64,000 nucleotides of DNA, from positions 146,385-210,384 of the forward strand of contig NZ_UWFA01000131.1 in the NCBI RefSeq assembly GCF_900601905.1, given 5' to 3'. The position numbers and the translations under genes are program-made. This stretch comes from Pseudomonas viridiflava. Lineage in GTDB: Bacteria; Pseudomonadota; Gammaproteobacteria; Pseudomonadales; Pseudomonadaceae. Below the pieces are notes generated by a model, which had not been told where the DNA came from, searched no databases, and was given only the letters and a program-made list of their open reading frames with translations. This document shows, one piece after another, positions 1 to 9,114 of the stretch. The first letter of the stretch is position 1, and the number at the start of each line of letters is the position of its first letter.

Positions 1-214
1 TGAATTCTGGCCGAGAAGGCCTGCCGGGTAGAGAGCGAAACGCAGAAAAGGAAGTTGCCTACAGAAAAACAGGAAGTGGATTACGCAATAACGATTTTTA
101 ACTCCCAAAGAAAACGCCTGGTCATTCTCAGCAAAAAAACATCATAACTATATCTATTCACTACATCACAATCGACAAACCATACAACCTGACCCTACAA
201 ACAAGGAGGGTTGT

Positions 215-2176
215 ATGGTCACAAGAAAAAAGCGACAAACTAACTTACTGCACGATACAACGACGGGAACTGTGAACATCGGACACGGCGGTTCGGCGAA
301 ACAACCCACTATCGGTTTCTTTGGCGGCGGGTTCACTAATACCCGAGGGTCGAGTAAAAAACGCAGACGACGTCGTAAGCTCGCAATTGCTCAGCAAAGA
401 GCTAGAGAGCAGGCGCATGCACAGGCTCAGGCTAGAGCTGAGGCGCAAGCGCGTGATCGCGCACAAGCCGAAGCCCGCGAAAGAGAAGAAGCCCAACGTA
501 GAGCGGATGCCCAAGCGCAAGCCGCTGAGCATGCTATTGCTGAAAGGGAGCGTGCGAACAGGGCTTACAAAGATGCTCTCAGCACACTCAGCAGTGCTTA
601 TCACACAGAAAGCAACGAGCTTTCCCAGCGATATAAACAAAAATCTGAAGATTTAGCCAGTTCACTACACCAGGAATTGGATGCTTTGGCGCAGCCTTCA
701 AGCAGCCCGAACCCAGAGGCTCAACTACTTGATTTAATTCTGGAAGAAAAGTCTCGAATAAACTATCTGGTCAGCAGTAAAACTTCTCAACTAGAAGCTG
801 AAAATCTACGCGCCTCAGCGGGAGATGCATCTCAACCATTCCCGTATACGGCAGAGCAACACCAGCATCACTTGGTGGGGAATAGCCTCGGAGACGCCCA
901 GCGCGTCCACCGCTTGCACGAAGTCTGGCGCGAAGGCACCGGGAGATTCTATGAGCAGAAGTTACTAGCCGAGTCAATTAGCCTTCTCTCCGACAAATCA
1001 AAACTGCTCTCTGAGCAATATGCGCAAGCTCACCTTTCCCAACACGTTGTTACCGAAGATTCTCCGGCAAAGCCAGCAGTGGGCGCAGCCAACAACGCTT
1101 TAGCCAACGCAGCAGAACTTTGGGCCATGGTTTCCGGACCGCCCCTGCCTAACGCCGGCGTGACAACACACGGCGGTACGGTGATGGGAGAAGCTACCCG
1201 GATCGCCAAGGAGCAGTTCACGCGCGCCGTAATACAGCGACTTGGCCGAAACCTGCCTGCACTCCTCGCTACCTACTCATCCGAGACAGGAAACGCAGAG
1301 CGGTCGGCACCGGTTATGGGCACGCCGCTCTCCCAGCTGAACATCCCGGAAGGGCTGGACCTTGAGTTCATCGCCAACAAAAAAGGGACTATTGACCTTC
1401 CCCACCGACTGATAGTTGAACAAGTCAGCGGCGGGCCCATCGCCAAATGGGTAGAAACGGATGGCGTCACCATCGGCACAAAGGTTCGCGTAAGAAATTT
1501 CACCTACAACGCGCAGAACAATACGTACGAATTTATCCGTGACGGGGACTACATCCCTGCGCTGATTTGGACTCCAATTATCCGTCCTGACGACAGTTCT
1601 ACGAGTTCGCCGGACCGCGCTCCTGACTTACCCGTTGATCCTGGGAACACGATTACAAGTCTGGTTCCGGACACTGAATTTTATCCGGCAGTAGATAGAA
1701 GCAATCCAGATGATTATATTCTCAAGTCACCGCCTGGCTCCGGTTTGCCGGACACATACATCCTATTCAAGGACCCAAGAGCAGAAGCGGGTATCGCGAA
1801 TGGCTATGGTCAACCCATCACTGGCACTTGGCTTGGAGAAGAAAGTCGTAATAAAGGAGCCTCCGTGCCTTCACACATTGCCGACCAACTACGAGGTCAA
1901 CGGTTCAATCACTTCAACGAGCATAGACAGGCTATGTGGGAAGCCATATCCAAGGATCCGGCGCTCAAAAAGCAATTCACTGACGTGAACCTGAACTTGA
2001 TGAAAAAAGGTGCCGCCCCCTACGCGCCTATTGAGGAGCAGGTCGGCGGACGTCAAAAATTTGAAGTCCATCACAAAGATGAAGTGGCAAAAGGCGGAGC
2101 CGTATATGACATGGACAACTGGTCGATTATAACTCCTGCGCAGCACATCTTGCACCACAAGGAAAACCAAAAATGA
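215..2176 (+). CDS. S-type pyocin / colicin-like bacteriocin with HNH DNase domain
   Basis: This 653-residue protein reads as a bacteriocin that enters related cells and cuts their DNA. The N-terminus is glycine- and basic-rich, followed by a long Ala/Glu/Arg/Gln coiled coil at about residues 50-120. The middle (about 330-535) resembles the pyocin S domain, with a LDLEFIANKKGTIDLPHRL stretch and a PALIWTP segment. The last 115 residues (539-653) are a colicin E9/pyocin S1-AP41 type nuclease: IADQLRG, then EQVGGRQKFEVHH, then TPAQHILHH. The expected HNH metal and catalytic histidines are present near 619/620, 644 and 648. The ATG at 215 follows a strong AGGAGG site. The stop overlaps the immunity gene by four bases. 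The receptor-binding region is not one I can assign to a known receptor. The 214 bases upstream are AT-rich and probably hold the promoter; I see no convincing LexA or PrtN box. Confidence 0.93.
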   Translation: MVTRKKRQTNLLHDTTTGTVNIGHGGSAKQPTIGFFGGGFTNTRGSSKKRRRRRKLAIAQQRAREQAHAQAQARAEAQARDRAQAEAREREEAQRRADAQAQAAEHAIAERERANRAYKDALSTLSSAYHTESNELSQRYKQKSEDLASSLHQELDALAQPSSSPNPEAQLLDLILEEKSRINYLVSSKTSQLEAENLRASAGDASQPFPYTAEQHQHHLVGNSLGDAQRVHRLHEVWREGTGRFYEQKLLAESISLLSDKSKLLSEQYAQAHLSQHVVTEDSPAKPAVGAANNALANAAELWAMVSGPPLPNAGVTTHGGTVMGEATRIAKEQFTRAVIQRLGRNLPALLATYSSETGNAERSAPVMGTPLSQLNIPEGLDLEFIANKKGTIDLPHRLIVEQVSGGPIAKWVETDGVTIGTKVRVRNFTYNAQNNTYEFIRDGDYIPALIWTPIIRPDDSSTSSPDRAPDLPVDPGNTITSLVPDTEFYPAVDRSNPDDYILKSPPGSGLPDTYILFKDPRAEAGIANGYGQPITGTWLGEESRNKGASVPSHIADQLRGQRFNHFNEHRQAMWEAISKDPALKKQFTDVNLNLMKKGAAPYAPIEEQVGGRQKFEVHHKDEVAKGGAVYDMDNWSIITPAQHILHHKENQK

Positions 2177-2451
2177 AAACGACAAAATCAAAGCTTGAAG
2201 ACTATACCGAAGCGGAGTTCCTAAGCTTTTTAGAAAACCTGTTCGAGCCGTCAGTTCCCCTTGAAGGGGACGCCTATGGTGACTACATCGATATACAAGT
2301 GAAGCACTTCGTTGAAATAACAGAGCATCCTGCCAAAACCGATCTAATTTTCTACCCCCGAGAAGGAGTAGAAGACAGCCCAAAAGGCATTCTAAAAGAA
2401 GTAAAAGATTGGCGAGAAAAGAATGGAAAACCCGGATTCAAACCCAGCTAA
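2173..2451 (+). CDS. Colicin/pyocin DNase immunity protein (Im9-like)
   Basis: This 92-residue acidic protein should bind the nuclease domain encoded just upstream and protect the producer. It matches the E-type colicin immunity family along its whole length: an N-terminal DYTEAEFLSFL helix, a HFVEITEHPAKTDLIFYP core, a DSPKGI helix III and a terminal NGKPGFK. The Im9 recognition pair Tyr-Tyr is Phe-Tyr here, which may matter for specificity. The start ATG overlaps the pyocin stop (ATGA), so the two genes are translationally coupled. Family membership is near certain; pairing with the upstream pyocin is inferred from adjacency. Confidence 0.95.
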   Translation: MKTTKSKLEDYTEAEFLSFLENLFEPSVPLEGDAYGDYIDIQVKHFVEITEHPAKTDLIFYPREGVEDSPKGILKEVKDWREKNGKPGFKPS

Positions 2452-2540
2452 AACGACGATCTTTGCGTCCTAGCCAAGCCACAACCACTACAAGCTCAGA
2501 ATGCAACTATTAAATTATTTATATTCAAGAGAATCCAATC

Positions 2541-3380
2541 ATGGAAGAATTTTACTCACAGCTTCATCAACTACCAAACTTCCTCCAATCAGAAGTTACC
2601 GCACATGCTGGCCACCTTCATGGCTTATCGCCCGTCCAGATCGTGAGCCGCTACCGAGGGGCGACCGACCATCTCATTGCAAGCAAGCGTGCGGGTATCC
2701 AACAGGAGCATATCGATAACGCCAATTTATTCTGGGGCGGGGTCCAGTCCACGAAAGCAGATGTTGAAAATATGATGACGCTAGGGACCCTGCCGGGGCA
2801 CGGAGCCACCGATTACTACTCGCTGACGGTAAAAGCTAATTTCGTCATGCAATGCATCCGGTTTCTAAGCAATTTTAGAAATAGTCTTATGAGCATTCAG
2901 CCACGCCTGGAGGAACAAGAGCGCCAGCATGCAAGACTTCAAGCTGAAGAAGCCGCGCGACAGCTCGCTCAGCGCCAAGCCGAAGAAGCCGCACGGCAGT
3001 TAGCCCAGCAACAGGCTGAGGAAGCTGAACGCCAGCGGCGCGCAGAAGAGGTGGCGGCCCAACAGCGTGCCAAGGAGGCAGCCATTCGACTTGCCCAGCA
3101 CCAAGTAGAAGAAGCAACTCGGACGCTTACCGAACGCCGAGCAGACGAGCAAGCGCGACAGGTGGCCATCCAACAGTCTGATTCAGGCACCGGCATTACT
3201 TTGGTATCCGGCCCGAAAATAATCGCAGAGATTGAAACGGCAGTATTGCAGCTCAAGCAGAAAGTACAGCGGGCCGTGGAAGAGTTTGCTCAAGTGGTCG
3301 AGGTCAACTTCGATGCAAGCGACACAGAACATCTAAAAGCGATTGGTTACGTCAAGATGGAAGCGCTACAGCCTGCATGA
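2541..3380 (+). CDS. Unrecognised coiled-coil protein next to the pyocin
   Basis: I do not recognise this 279-residue protein. Residues 1-120 look like a mixed helical domain. Residues 122-212 are an almost uninterrupted charged coiled coil built from AEEAARQLAQ-type repeats, much like the coiled coil in the pyocin two genes upstream. Residues 213-279 form a short second domain (SGTGITLVSGPK, then a Leu/Val heptad helix). It lacks a signal peptide, membrane segment or nuclease motif. It follows the immunity gene by 90 bases on the same strand. It may be an accessory protein of the bacteriocin locus or the leftover front part of another bacteriocin that has lost its pyocin S and killing domains; the sequence does not decide. 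The ATG at 2541 is the first in frame after the gap. Confidence 0.7.
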   Translation: MEEFYSQLHQLPNFLQSEVTAHAGHLHGLSPVQIVSRYRGATDHLIASKRAGIQQEHIDNANLFWGGVQSTKADVENMMTLGTLPGHGATDYYSLTVKANFVMQCIRFLSNFRNSLMSIQPRLEEQERQHARLQAEEAARQLAQRQAEEAARQLAQQQAEEAERQRRAEEVAAQQRAKEAAIRLAQHQVEEATRTLTERRADEQARQVAIQQSDSGTGITLVSGPKIIAEIETAVLQLKQKVQRAVEEFAQVVEVNFDASDTEHLKAIGYVKMEALQPA

Positions 3381-3410
3381 GCTGATCCGCGCATGTAACG
3401 ATTGATCTGC

Positions 3411-3458
3411 TCAGAGCACAGGCTGCAAACGCCGCTTCGTTTGCAGCCTGCGCTCTGA
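3411..3458. terminator. Long hairpin between convergent genes
   Basis: A 13-bp perfect stem (CAGGCTGCAAACG at 3419-3431, its complement at 3438-3450) is extended by an outer CAGAGC/GCTCTG pair (3412-3417, 3452-3457). It lies between the 3' ends of the coiled-coil gene and speA, so it probably terminates both. There is no strong T-tract on either side. Confidence 0.65.
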
Positions 3459-3474
3459 TATCAACACCTTGCCA

Positions 3475-5388
3475 TCAAGACGACAGGTAAGAAGACCGCG
3501 TCAGCCCCAGGCGCAGGGCGTCCAGGAAGTAGGTGCGCTCGCGCGGAGTGATCTTGGCGCTGGCGACCTTGTCCCGGTAATGGGTCATGAGTTCTTCCGG
3601 CGACAAGTGCACGTAACGCAGCATGTCCTCGATGGTGTCGTGGGTCTCGATGCCGGCCGAGTAAACGCTGCCATCCGGGTTCTGGTAGATGTTCACCGAG
3701 TCGGTATCACCGAACAGGTTGTGCATGTCACCCAGAATTTCCTGATAAGCGCCGACCAGGAACACGCCCAGCAGATAGTCTTCGCCTTCATTCAGGCCAT
3801 GGACCGGCAGGCTGGTTTCGATGCTTTGCTCGTCGACGTACTGGTTGATCTTGCCATCGGAGTCGCAAGTCAGGTCTTGCAGCACCGCGCGGCGCATCGG
3901 CTCTTCGTTCAAGCGATGCAGCGGGATGATCGGCAATACCTGATCGATCGCCCAGGTATCCGGCAGGCTCTGGAACACCGAGAAGTTGCAGATGTATTTG
4001 TCGGCCAGCTTGTCGTTGAGTTCGTCGAGCACTTGACGATGAGAACGCTGACGCGCCTTCAACGAGTTGTGCAGGCGACGGCATACGGCAAAGTAGCACT
4101 GCTCACCGAGGGCTTTCTGGGCCAGGGTGATTTTGCCATCAGCGTACTGGGTGGCGATGTCGCTCATATAGTGCGTCGCGCGCCAGTAGGTTTCTGTGAC
4201 CATCTCGATATCGGTCGGGCCCAAGAGATCAACCAGCCACTGCAGGGTTTCCGGCAGGCTTTCCTTGTCTTCGATGACCGGCACTTCGTCGTTGTGCTTC
4301 TCGACATCAGTCACCTGCACCACCAGCATCGCGTGGTGCGCGGTCAACGAACGGCCGCTTTCCGAGAAAATGTGCGGATGCGGCAAACCCTGCGCATCGC
4401 AGAACTCCTTGAGCATGCCGACTACAACACCGGCGTAATCGTCCATGTCGTAGTTGATAGAGCTGGCATTGCGCGAGTGAGTACCGTCGTAGTCGACGCC
4501 CAGACCGCCGCCCACATCGATGTGATCCACCGGCAAGCCAAGGTTGCGCAGTTCGCCGTAATAACGAATCGCTTCTTTGAAGCCGTGCTGATAATCGGCC
4601 AGGTTGGCGATCTGCGAACCCATGTGGAAGTGCAGCAAACGAATGCCCTGATCCAGACCCGCCTTGCGGAAGCGCTCGACCACTGACAGCAACTGTGCCG
4701 CCGAAAGACCGAACTTGGACTTCTCGCCGCCCGTGTCTGCCCACTTGCTCGACGCCAGGGAAGACAGACGTACGCGCAAACCGACCTGCGGGGCGACCTT
4801 GAGCTCGGCGGCTTCTTCGATCACCAGTTCAACTTCGGATTCTTTCTCGATCACGATGAACACGTTGTGACCCAACTTCTGGCCCATGAGCGCCAGACGA
4901 ATGAATTCACGGTCCTTATAACCGTTGCAAACGATGGTGCCGCCTTTGGGTGCCAGGGCCAGCACGGCCATCAGCTCGGGCTTGGACCCAGCTTCCAGGC
5001 CGATGGAAACGTTCTGCGTGGCGATGATGTTCTCGACCACCGCTTCCTGCTGGTTGACCTTGATCGGGTACAACGCGGTGTAGACGTTCTGGTATTCCAG
5101 GCGCGCGATGTTGCTGTCGAATGCACCCGTCAATTGACGCACACGGTCTTGGAGAATGTCCGGAAAGCGGACAAGCAACGGCAGGCTCAGCCCGCTCTTG
5201 CGCAAGTCGTCGACCTGCTCGTAAAGATCGATTGGCGAACTGCCGGGCCCATTGGGGCGGACTTCAACGCGACCGGCTTCGTTGATGGCGAAATAACCGG
5301 CTCCCCAATGACGGATCCCATAAACGCTGCGGCTGTCCGCAACGGTCCATTGGCTGCCATCGTCTTTACGTGTGCGTCGTACGGACAT
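3475..5388 (-). CDS. speA: Biosynthetic arginine decarboxylase SpeA
   Basis: This 637-residue PLP enzyme converts arginine to agmatine, the first step of one route to putrescine. The length and sequence match the SpeA family. The PLP-binding lysine is Lys110 in [10 protein letters not shown]. The phosphate-binding [14 protein letters not shown] segment and a CDSDGKINQ active-site cysteine segment near the C-terminus are intact. The start ATG at 5388 opens [10 protein letters not shown]. It is followed upstream (reading leftward) by yciH on the same strand with a 147-base gap, so it probably has its own promoter. In P. aeruginosa speA also neighbours this SUI1-family gene. No anomalies seen. 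Confidence 0.97.
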   Translation of the reverse strand: MSVRRTRKDDGSQWTVADSRSVYGIRHWGAGYFAINEAGRVEVRPNGPGSSPIDLYEQVDDLRKSGLSLPLLVRFPDILQDRVRQLTGAFDSNIARLEYQNVYTALYPIKVNQQEAVVENIIATQNVSIGLEAGSKPELMAVLALAPKGGTIVCNGYKDREFIRLALMGQKLGHNVFIVIEKESEVELVIEEAAELKVAPQVGLRVRLSSLASSKWADTGGEKSKFGLSAAQLLSVVERFRKAGLDQGIRLLHFHMGSQIANLADYQHGFKEAIRYYGELRNLGLPVDHIDVGGGLGVDYDGTHSRNASSINYDMDDYAGVVVGMLKEFCDAQGLPHPHIFSESGRSLTAHHAMLVVQVTDVEKHNDEVPVIEDKESLPETLQWLVDLLGPTDIEMVTETYWRATHYMSDIATQYADGKITLAQKALGEQCYFAVCRRLHNSLKARQRSHRQVLDELNDKLADKYICNFSVFQSLPDTWAIDQVLPIIPLHRLNEEPMRRAVLQDLTCDSDGKINQYVDEQSIETSLPVHGLNEGEDYLLGVFLVGAYQEILGDMHNLFGDTDSVNIYQNPDGSVYSAGIETHDTIEDMLRYVHLSPEELMTHYRDKVASAKITPRERTYFLDALRLGLTRSSYLSS

Positions 5389-5535
5389 CGAAGTCCCCTA
5401 TAAAAAAGTCGGGTGGCGCCAGCCGGAATTCGGGCTGCGCGCAGTGTAAAGCGTGCAAGTGACGGTTTGGTGCTGGCCGCCTGTGAGCAATAGACCGGTG
5501 ATGCCGCGCAGAGTTTGCACAGGCTGCGCAGGGCA

Positions 5536-5907
5536 TCAACCGCCTGATTTCTTCGCTTTGAAGCCTTGCTTGACCAACTCGGCCAGTAACAGCTCGACGT
5601 GGTCGCCTTGAATTTCGATGACGCCGTCCTTGAGCGCACCGCCTGTTCCGCAGCGCTGCTTCAAGGTTTTGGCAAGTTCTTTGAGAGCGTCTTCCGCCAA
5701 CGGCACGCCGGTGATGGTCGTCACGGTCTTGCCGCCACGACCTTTGCTTTCACGGCGTACGCGAGCGATACCGTCGCCTTCGGGAATCAGTGTCTGTTTG
5801 CACGTGCAGGCATCAACGGGCTGACGACAATCAGGACAATGGCGCCCTGCGTCGGTAGAAAACACCAGGCCACCCAGGGCGGCGAAGGATGAGGCTTTTT
5901 TAGCCAC
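5536..5907 (-). CDS. yciH: SUI1/eIF1-family translation factor YciH
   Basis: This 123-residue protein belongs to the eIF1-like YciH family, which binds the small ribosomal subunit and affects start-site choice. Residues 1-45 carry four cysteines (CPDCRQPVDACTC), a small metal-binding-like knuckle. The SUI1 domain follows, with RRESKGRGGKTVTTITG and a C-terminal GDHVELLLAELVKQG. A longer reading frame extends to 6048, but the family start is the GTG at 5907 (VAKKASSF), which has an AGAGGA ribosome site nine bases upstream. It is encoded next to speA as in other pseudomonads. Confidence 0.9.
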   Translation of the reverse strand: MAKKASSFAALGGLVFSTDAGRHCPDCRQPVDACTCKQTLIPEGDGIARVRRESKGRGGKTVTTITGVPLAEDALKELAKTLKQRCGTGGALKDGVIEIQGDHVELLLAELVKQGFKAKKSGG

Positions 5908-6122
5908 TGCAAATCCTCTTGTTGAGGACTGAAGATGAGTCGACCCGCGCATGACAGCCAGCCGACGCGAAGCCCCACTCTGGCAGGGGCAGCGCAACTG
6001 GACGGGAACACCCGGCCAGCTTGAAAAGGTCGCGCAGTGTAACGACAAAAAGGGCGGTTGCTAAGGGCCAATGTGCGCCAATTTAGACGGGATATGCGAC
6101 GTGGTGGTCACAGAGCAAAAAT

Positions 6123-6213
6123 CTGTAGGAGCGAGGCTTGCCCGCGATAAGGGCGCTGCGATTTATCAGAAATGGCGTCCAGCCTTATCGCGGGCAAGCC
6201 TCGCTCCCACAGG
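6123..6213. repeat. REP palindrome pair
   Basis: Inverted arms GGAGCGAGGCTTGCCCGCGA and its complement flank a unique centre. This is one of more than ten such elements in the window, all in gaps between genes; here it lies just past the 3' end of the Nudix gene. Confidence 0.9.
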
Positions 6214-6220
6214 AGTGCAA

Positions 6221-6757
6221 CTAATGACTTTCCAGATAGCGCTTGAACGCCGCCAGCGAATCCGGGCAATAGGATTTTTCATGGGTTTCATGCATCACTT
6301 CGGCGATTGGCAGAAACCGCGCTTCCAGCACTTCTTCCGGCTGCAAGGTCAGAGGCCCGTCCCAGATGGCGGAAAACACTGCACACCACAGCCGGTTGCC
6401 CGGCTGGTCGAAGAAGAAGTGCTCATGCTCCGTCAACGGTACGCCACTGACGCCCAGCTCCTCCTCCAGTTCGCGCGCGGCAGACTCGGCATAACTCTCG
6501 TCAGCCTGGACCATGCCACCCGCCGCCACATCCCAGTAACCAGGATAAACGGCTTTGCTGAGGGTGCGACGGTGCACACATAAATCCCCGGCCGAGTTGA
6601 ACAGCAGGATATAAGTGCCCCGGCCGATCAGCCCACCCTCACGCAGCTGGGCCCGGCCGAGTGCGCCGAGCAGGCAATCCTGCTCGTCAACCCAGGCAAT
6701 CTGCTCGGCGTCCGAGGCGGCGCGGTGCGCGGCCTCGTCTGAAGAGAACGGCATCAA
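6221..6757 (-). CDS. Nudix hydrolase (YfcD-like)
   Basis: This 178-residue protein carries a complete Nudix box at residues 81-103 (GMVQADE, seven residues, then RELEEELGV), which binds the metal and pyrophosphate for hydrolysis of nucleoside diphosphate-X compounds. The flanking VHRRTLSKAVYPGYWDVAAGG is typical of the YfcD subgroup, related to isopentenyl-diphosphate isomerase-like Nudix enzymes. The natural substrate is not predictable. Its start is directly adjacent to the stop of the DUF2333 gene upstream (6757/6758, no gap), so the two are probably one transcript with coupled translation. Confidence 0.92.
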   Translation of the reverse strand: MMPFSSDEAAHRAASDAEQIAWVDEQDCLLGALGRAQLREGGLIGRGTYILLFNSAGDLCVHRRTLSKAVYPGYWDVAAGGMVQADESYAESAARELEEELGVSGVPLTEHEHFFFDQPGNRLWCAVFSAIWDGPLTLQPEEVLEARFLPIAEVMHETHEKSYCPDSLAAFKRYLESH

Positions 6758-7837
6758 TCAGCCCTGCGAAAGCAATTGACGAAGGTCGATGACAGCAGCA
6801 TTGGCGCGGGAAATGTAGTTGGCCATAACCAGCGAGTGGTTAGCCAGCACGCCAAACGCGCTACCGTTGAGGACCATCGGGCTCCACAATGGCTCTTGCG
6901 AAGCTTCCAGCTCACGAATGATCTGGCGCACGCTGACGGTGGCGTTCTTCTTCGCCAGAACATCGGCAAAGTCCACTTCAATGGCACGCAACAGATGCGA
7001 AAGCGCCCAGGCCTGACCGCGTGCTTCGTAGAACACGTTGTCGATCTGCAGCCATGGGGTTTCAACGATTTCTTCGTCTACCTGAAGCACTTCGCCCGGT
7101 TTGACGTCAACAATGGCTTCTGTTTTCAGGGTGCTGTTGAGTTTGACACGGCCAACACTGGCCGACAGCCGCTGGGATAACGAGCCCAGACGAGTGTTCA
7201 CATCGCCCAGCCAGTTATTCAGGTTATCGGCACGGGCGTAGAACAAAGCGTTCTTCTGGCCCGGATCGGAAAGCCGCGCCTGATAGCGATTCAGGGCTGA
7301 GATGCCTTCACGGTATTGGGATTCGCTAGAAGGCAAAACCCAGCTGTTGTTGTTGAAGTTGAACAGCGGCTCAGCCCGGGCCAGATCGCCGTCTTCAGCC
7401 GACTGGGATTGCGAACGAGCGAAGTCTTTACGCAGCGCACGGCTGAGGTCACGCACCTGGACCAGTACGCCGTATTCCCAGCTGGGAATGTTATCCAGCC
7501 ACAGACCTGGCGGCAGGCGATCATTGGAAAGGTAACCACCACGCTTTTCCAAAAGCGTCTGGGTCACGGTTTTCAGGGTTTCGACAGTGGTGTAACCGAT
7601 CACCATCTGTTTGCCTTCACGCTGGGCTGCAGCCTGCGCATTCTGCTGGACCGGGAATAGCGCTGGCTCACTGCTCCAGTACCAACCGATCAGCAACGTA
7701 ACCACCAGATAGATCGCCACCAGCGCACCCAATGCACGACTGTAAAACAACCCACCCAAGTAGCCCCGGCGCTTGGCCGAGGCAGGTTGATCAACGCGGT
7801 CACTCGCGCTGCCTGCGCGGTTTTTCCAATCCAGCAT
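6758..7837 (-). CDS. DUF2333 family inner-membrane protein
   Basis: This 359-residue protein matches the DUF2333 family, which is common in Pseudomonas and has no assigned function that I know. Residues 30-52 form one transmembrane helix (LGALVAIYLVVTLLIGWYW) after a basic cytoplasmic tail, so most of the protein should be periplasmic. The periplasmic part is helical and ends in ANYISRANAAVIDLRQLLSQG. It is followed with no gap by the Nudix gene; both are leftward. The ATG at 7837 is the only sensible start. No odd features. Confidence 0.88.
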   Translation of the reverse strand: MLDWKNRAGSASDRVDQPASAKRRGYLGGLFYSRALGALVAIYLVVTLLIGWYWSSEPALFPVQQNAQAAAQREGKQMVIGYTTVETLKTVTQTLLEKRGGYLSNDRLPPGLWLDNIPSWEYGVLVQVRDLSRALRKDFARSQSQSAEDGDLARAEPLFNFNNNSWVLPSSESQYREGISALNRYQARLSDPGQKNALFYARADNLNNWLGDVNTRLGSLSQRLSASVGRVKLNSTLKTEAIVDVKPGEVLQVDEEIVETPWLQIDNVFYEARGQAWALSHLLRAIEVDFADVLAKKNATVSVRQIIRELEASQEPLWSPMVLNGSAFGVLANHSLVMANYISRANAAVIDLRQLLSQG

Positions 7838-8018
7838 GGCTATGTCCCTTTCAAATCACGGATTCAATGCTCTGACCGCAACCTTACAGCAAGGTGCGTT
7901 TTGGGGGTAAGCGGGGGTGGAGGTTTTGTTGGGTCCAGCCTGACACATAGGGAGATAGGCCTTTACTGACGACAACAGAATCAGAAGCGTCCTACCCCAA
8001 CTTTGCTGATCCCCTGAA

Positions 8019-8519
8019 CTAACCGATAAAGCCCGGAAGTTCAAATCCCAGCCGTAGAGACGCTCTTTCGCTGGCATCCAGTTGCCGGACGTGGATCACC
8101 CCCGCAGCATCCGTTCGAATTTCACTGCGCTCACCCGTGATCCATGAGGCGAATCTACGATGAGTGAAGGGCTCCCAGGTTTCGCTATCGACCAGTCTGA
8201 ACAAGGTTTGCCTGGGCGGCAGAGGCTGAGGCGGCGGTGAGCGGACCAACTCCGCCACCCTGCGCTCCTTGGCCTCCATTGCGATGTGGCCCTGGTCGAA
8301 ATAACAAGCTTCAGGTTTGACGAGCAGCCATTCACCACTCTCGACCTGACTCAAAACTTGCGAGTCAGTGTCCAGCATCAAACCTTGGCGCAGTTCCTCT
8401 ACACCTCGGATAGGTTCTGGCTCACCTAGCGAACGACTGACTATTTCCCGGGCTTCCTGGGGGGGATAGGCATTCCGGGTTTCTTCCGGCAGAGGATTGC
8501 GCCCGCTAATCAATTTCAC
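8019..8519 (-). CDS. Hcp-coupled protein with a transthyretin-like tail
   Basis: I do not recognise a named family for this 166-residue protein. It starts with GTG at 8519, overlapping the hcp stop by four bases (GTGA), so it is coupled to hcp. The first half is polar and helical. The second half (about 105-166) has the pattern LFRLVDSETWEPFTHRRFASW...IRTDAAGVIHVRQLD...LRLGFELPGF, which resembles the carboxypeptidase-regulatory/transthyretin-like beta domains often found at the ends of VgrG or effector proteins. It could be an adaptor, a cargo-linking protein or part of an effector. No signal peptide or membrane helix is present. Role inferred only from position. Confidence 0.7.
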   Translation of the reverse strand: MKLISGRNPLPEETRNAYPPQEAREIVSRSLGEPEPIRGVEELRQGLMLDTDSQVLSQVESGEWLLVKPEACYFDQGHIAMEAKERRVAELVRSPPPQPLPPRQTLFRLVDSETWEPFTHRRFASWITGERSEIRTDAAGVIHVRQLDASERASLRLGFELPGFIG

Positions 8520-9022
8520 GCGTGCTGCGCCTCATGCCACTCATCGAAGCCAATGGTGCCGCCCACCTCGTGCACCCATGAGATTTCCCGATAGGAAAAC
8601 CGCACGGTTTCCATTGGGTGCAGATGTTCGAACCGAGGCTCACGACAATCAGGCATATAGGCGTCGACTCCAATGATGACTGCACCTTTCAACTCAACGG
8701 TATAAAAATGCTCCTGCTGACCTTCAACTGCCGCACGATAAAACTCCAAACGACAAAGCGTTAGCAGCTCAGCACTGCATAACGCGGTATTGAGCAGCGG
8801 TGACGACTTATCAATGGATTTACGGACAGAAAAGGGTTTATGCATACGTCGCCCCGGCCCCATGCCGCTGGGCACAGCGATACCAAACTCATAAGACTGG
8901 ACCAGAATCTGATCTTCATGCCCCTCCTTCCAAGCCGTTCCGACCGACTGTTTTCCAAGAGCGCCCGCGCTGATAAGACCCATGGTTGCGCCTTTGATTG
9001 TCAGGTAGCAGGGGGTTGGCAT
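8516..9022 (-). CDS. hcp: Hcp-family type VI secretion tube/effector protein
   Basis: This 168-residue protein belongs to the Hcp family, which stacks as rings to form the inner tube of the type VI secretion system and can carry cargo. It opens MPTPCYLTIKGATMGLISAGALGK and continues with HEDQILVQSYEFGIAVP, RRMHKPFSVRKSIDKSSPLL and FYTVELKGAVIIGVDAYMPDC, all typical of the group of Hcp proteins near effector genes. A frame extends five codons upstream, but ATG 9022 has a GGAGAG site seven bases ahead and is the family start. No tssA-M structural genes are in the window, so this is an orphan hcp island that would depend on a secretion machine encoded elsewhere. Confidence 0.92.
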   Translation of the reverse strand: MPTPCYLTIKGATMGLISAGALGKQSVGTAWKEGHEDQILVQSYEFGIAVPSGMGPGRRMHKPFSVRKSIDKSSPLLNTALCSAELLTLCRLEFYRAAVEGQQEHFYTVELKGAVIIGVDAYMPDCREPRFEHLHPMETVRFSYREISWVHEVGGTIGFDEWHEAQHA

Positions 9023-9114
9023 TGATACTCTCCACATTGATGGTAAGAAATAAGACTTCCGTCATCCGGGCTATCACTTTGTTGTAAAGCAGCCAAGACG
9101 ACTGATCACTTTGA

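Noticed and set aside
100..214. LexA or PrtN box ahead of the pyocin
   Set aside because: CTACAGAAAAACAGG and ATTGTGATGTAG (minus strand) are only partial matches, too weak to call.
3469..4686. 405-residue open frame on the plus strand
   Set aside because: It is antisense to speA, which has full family motifs; the frame is a by-product of GC-rich codon use.
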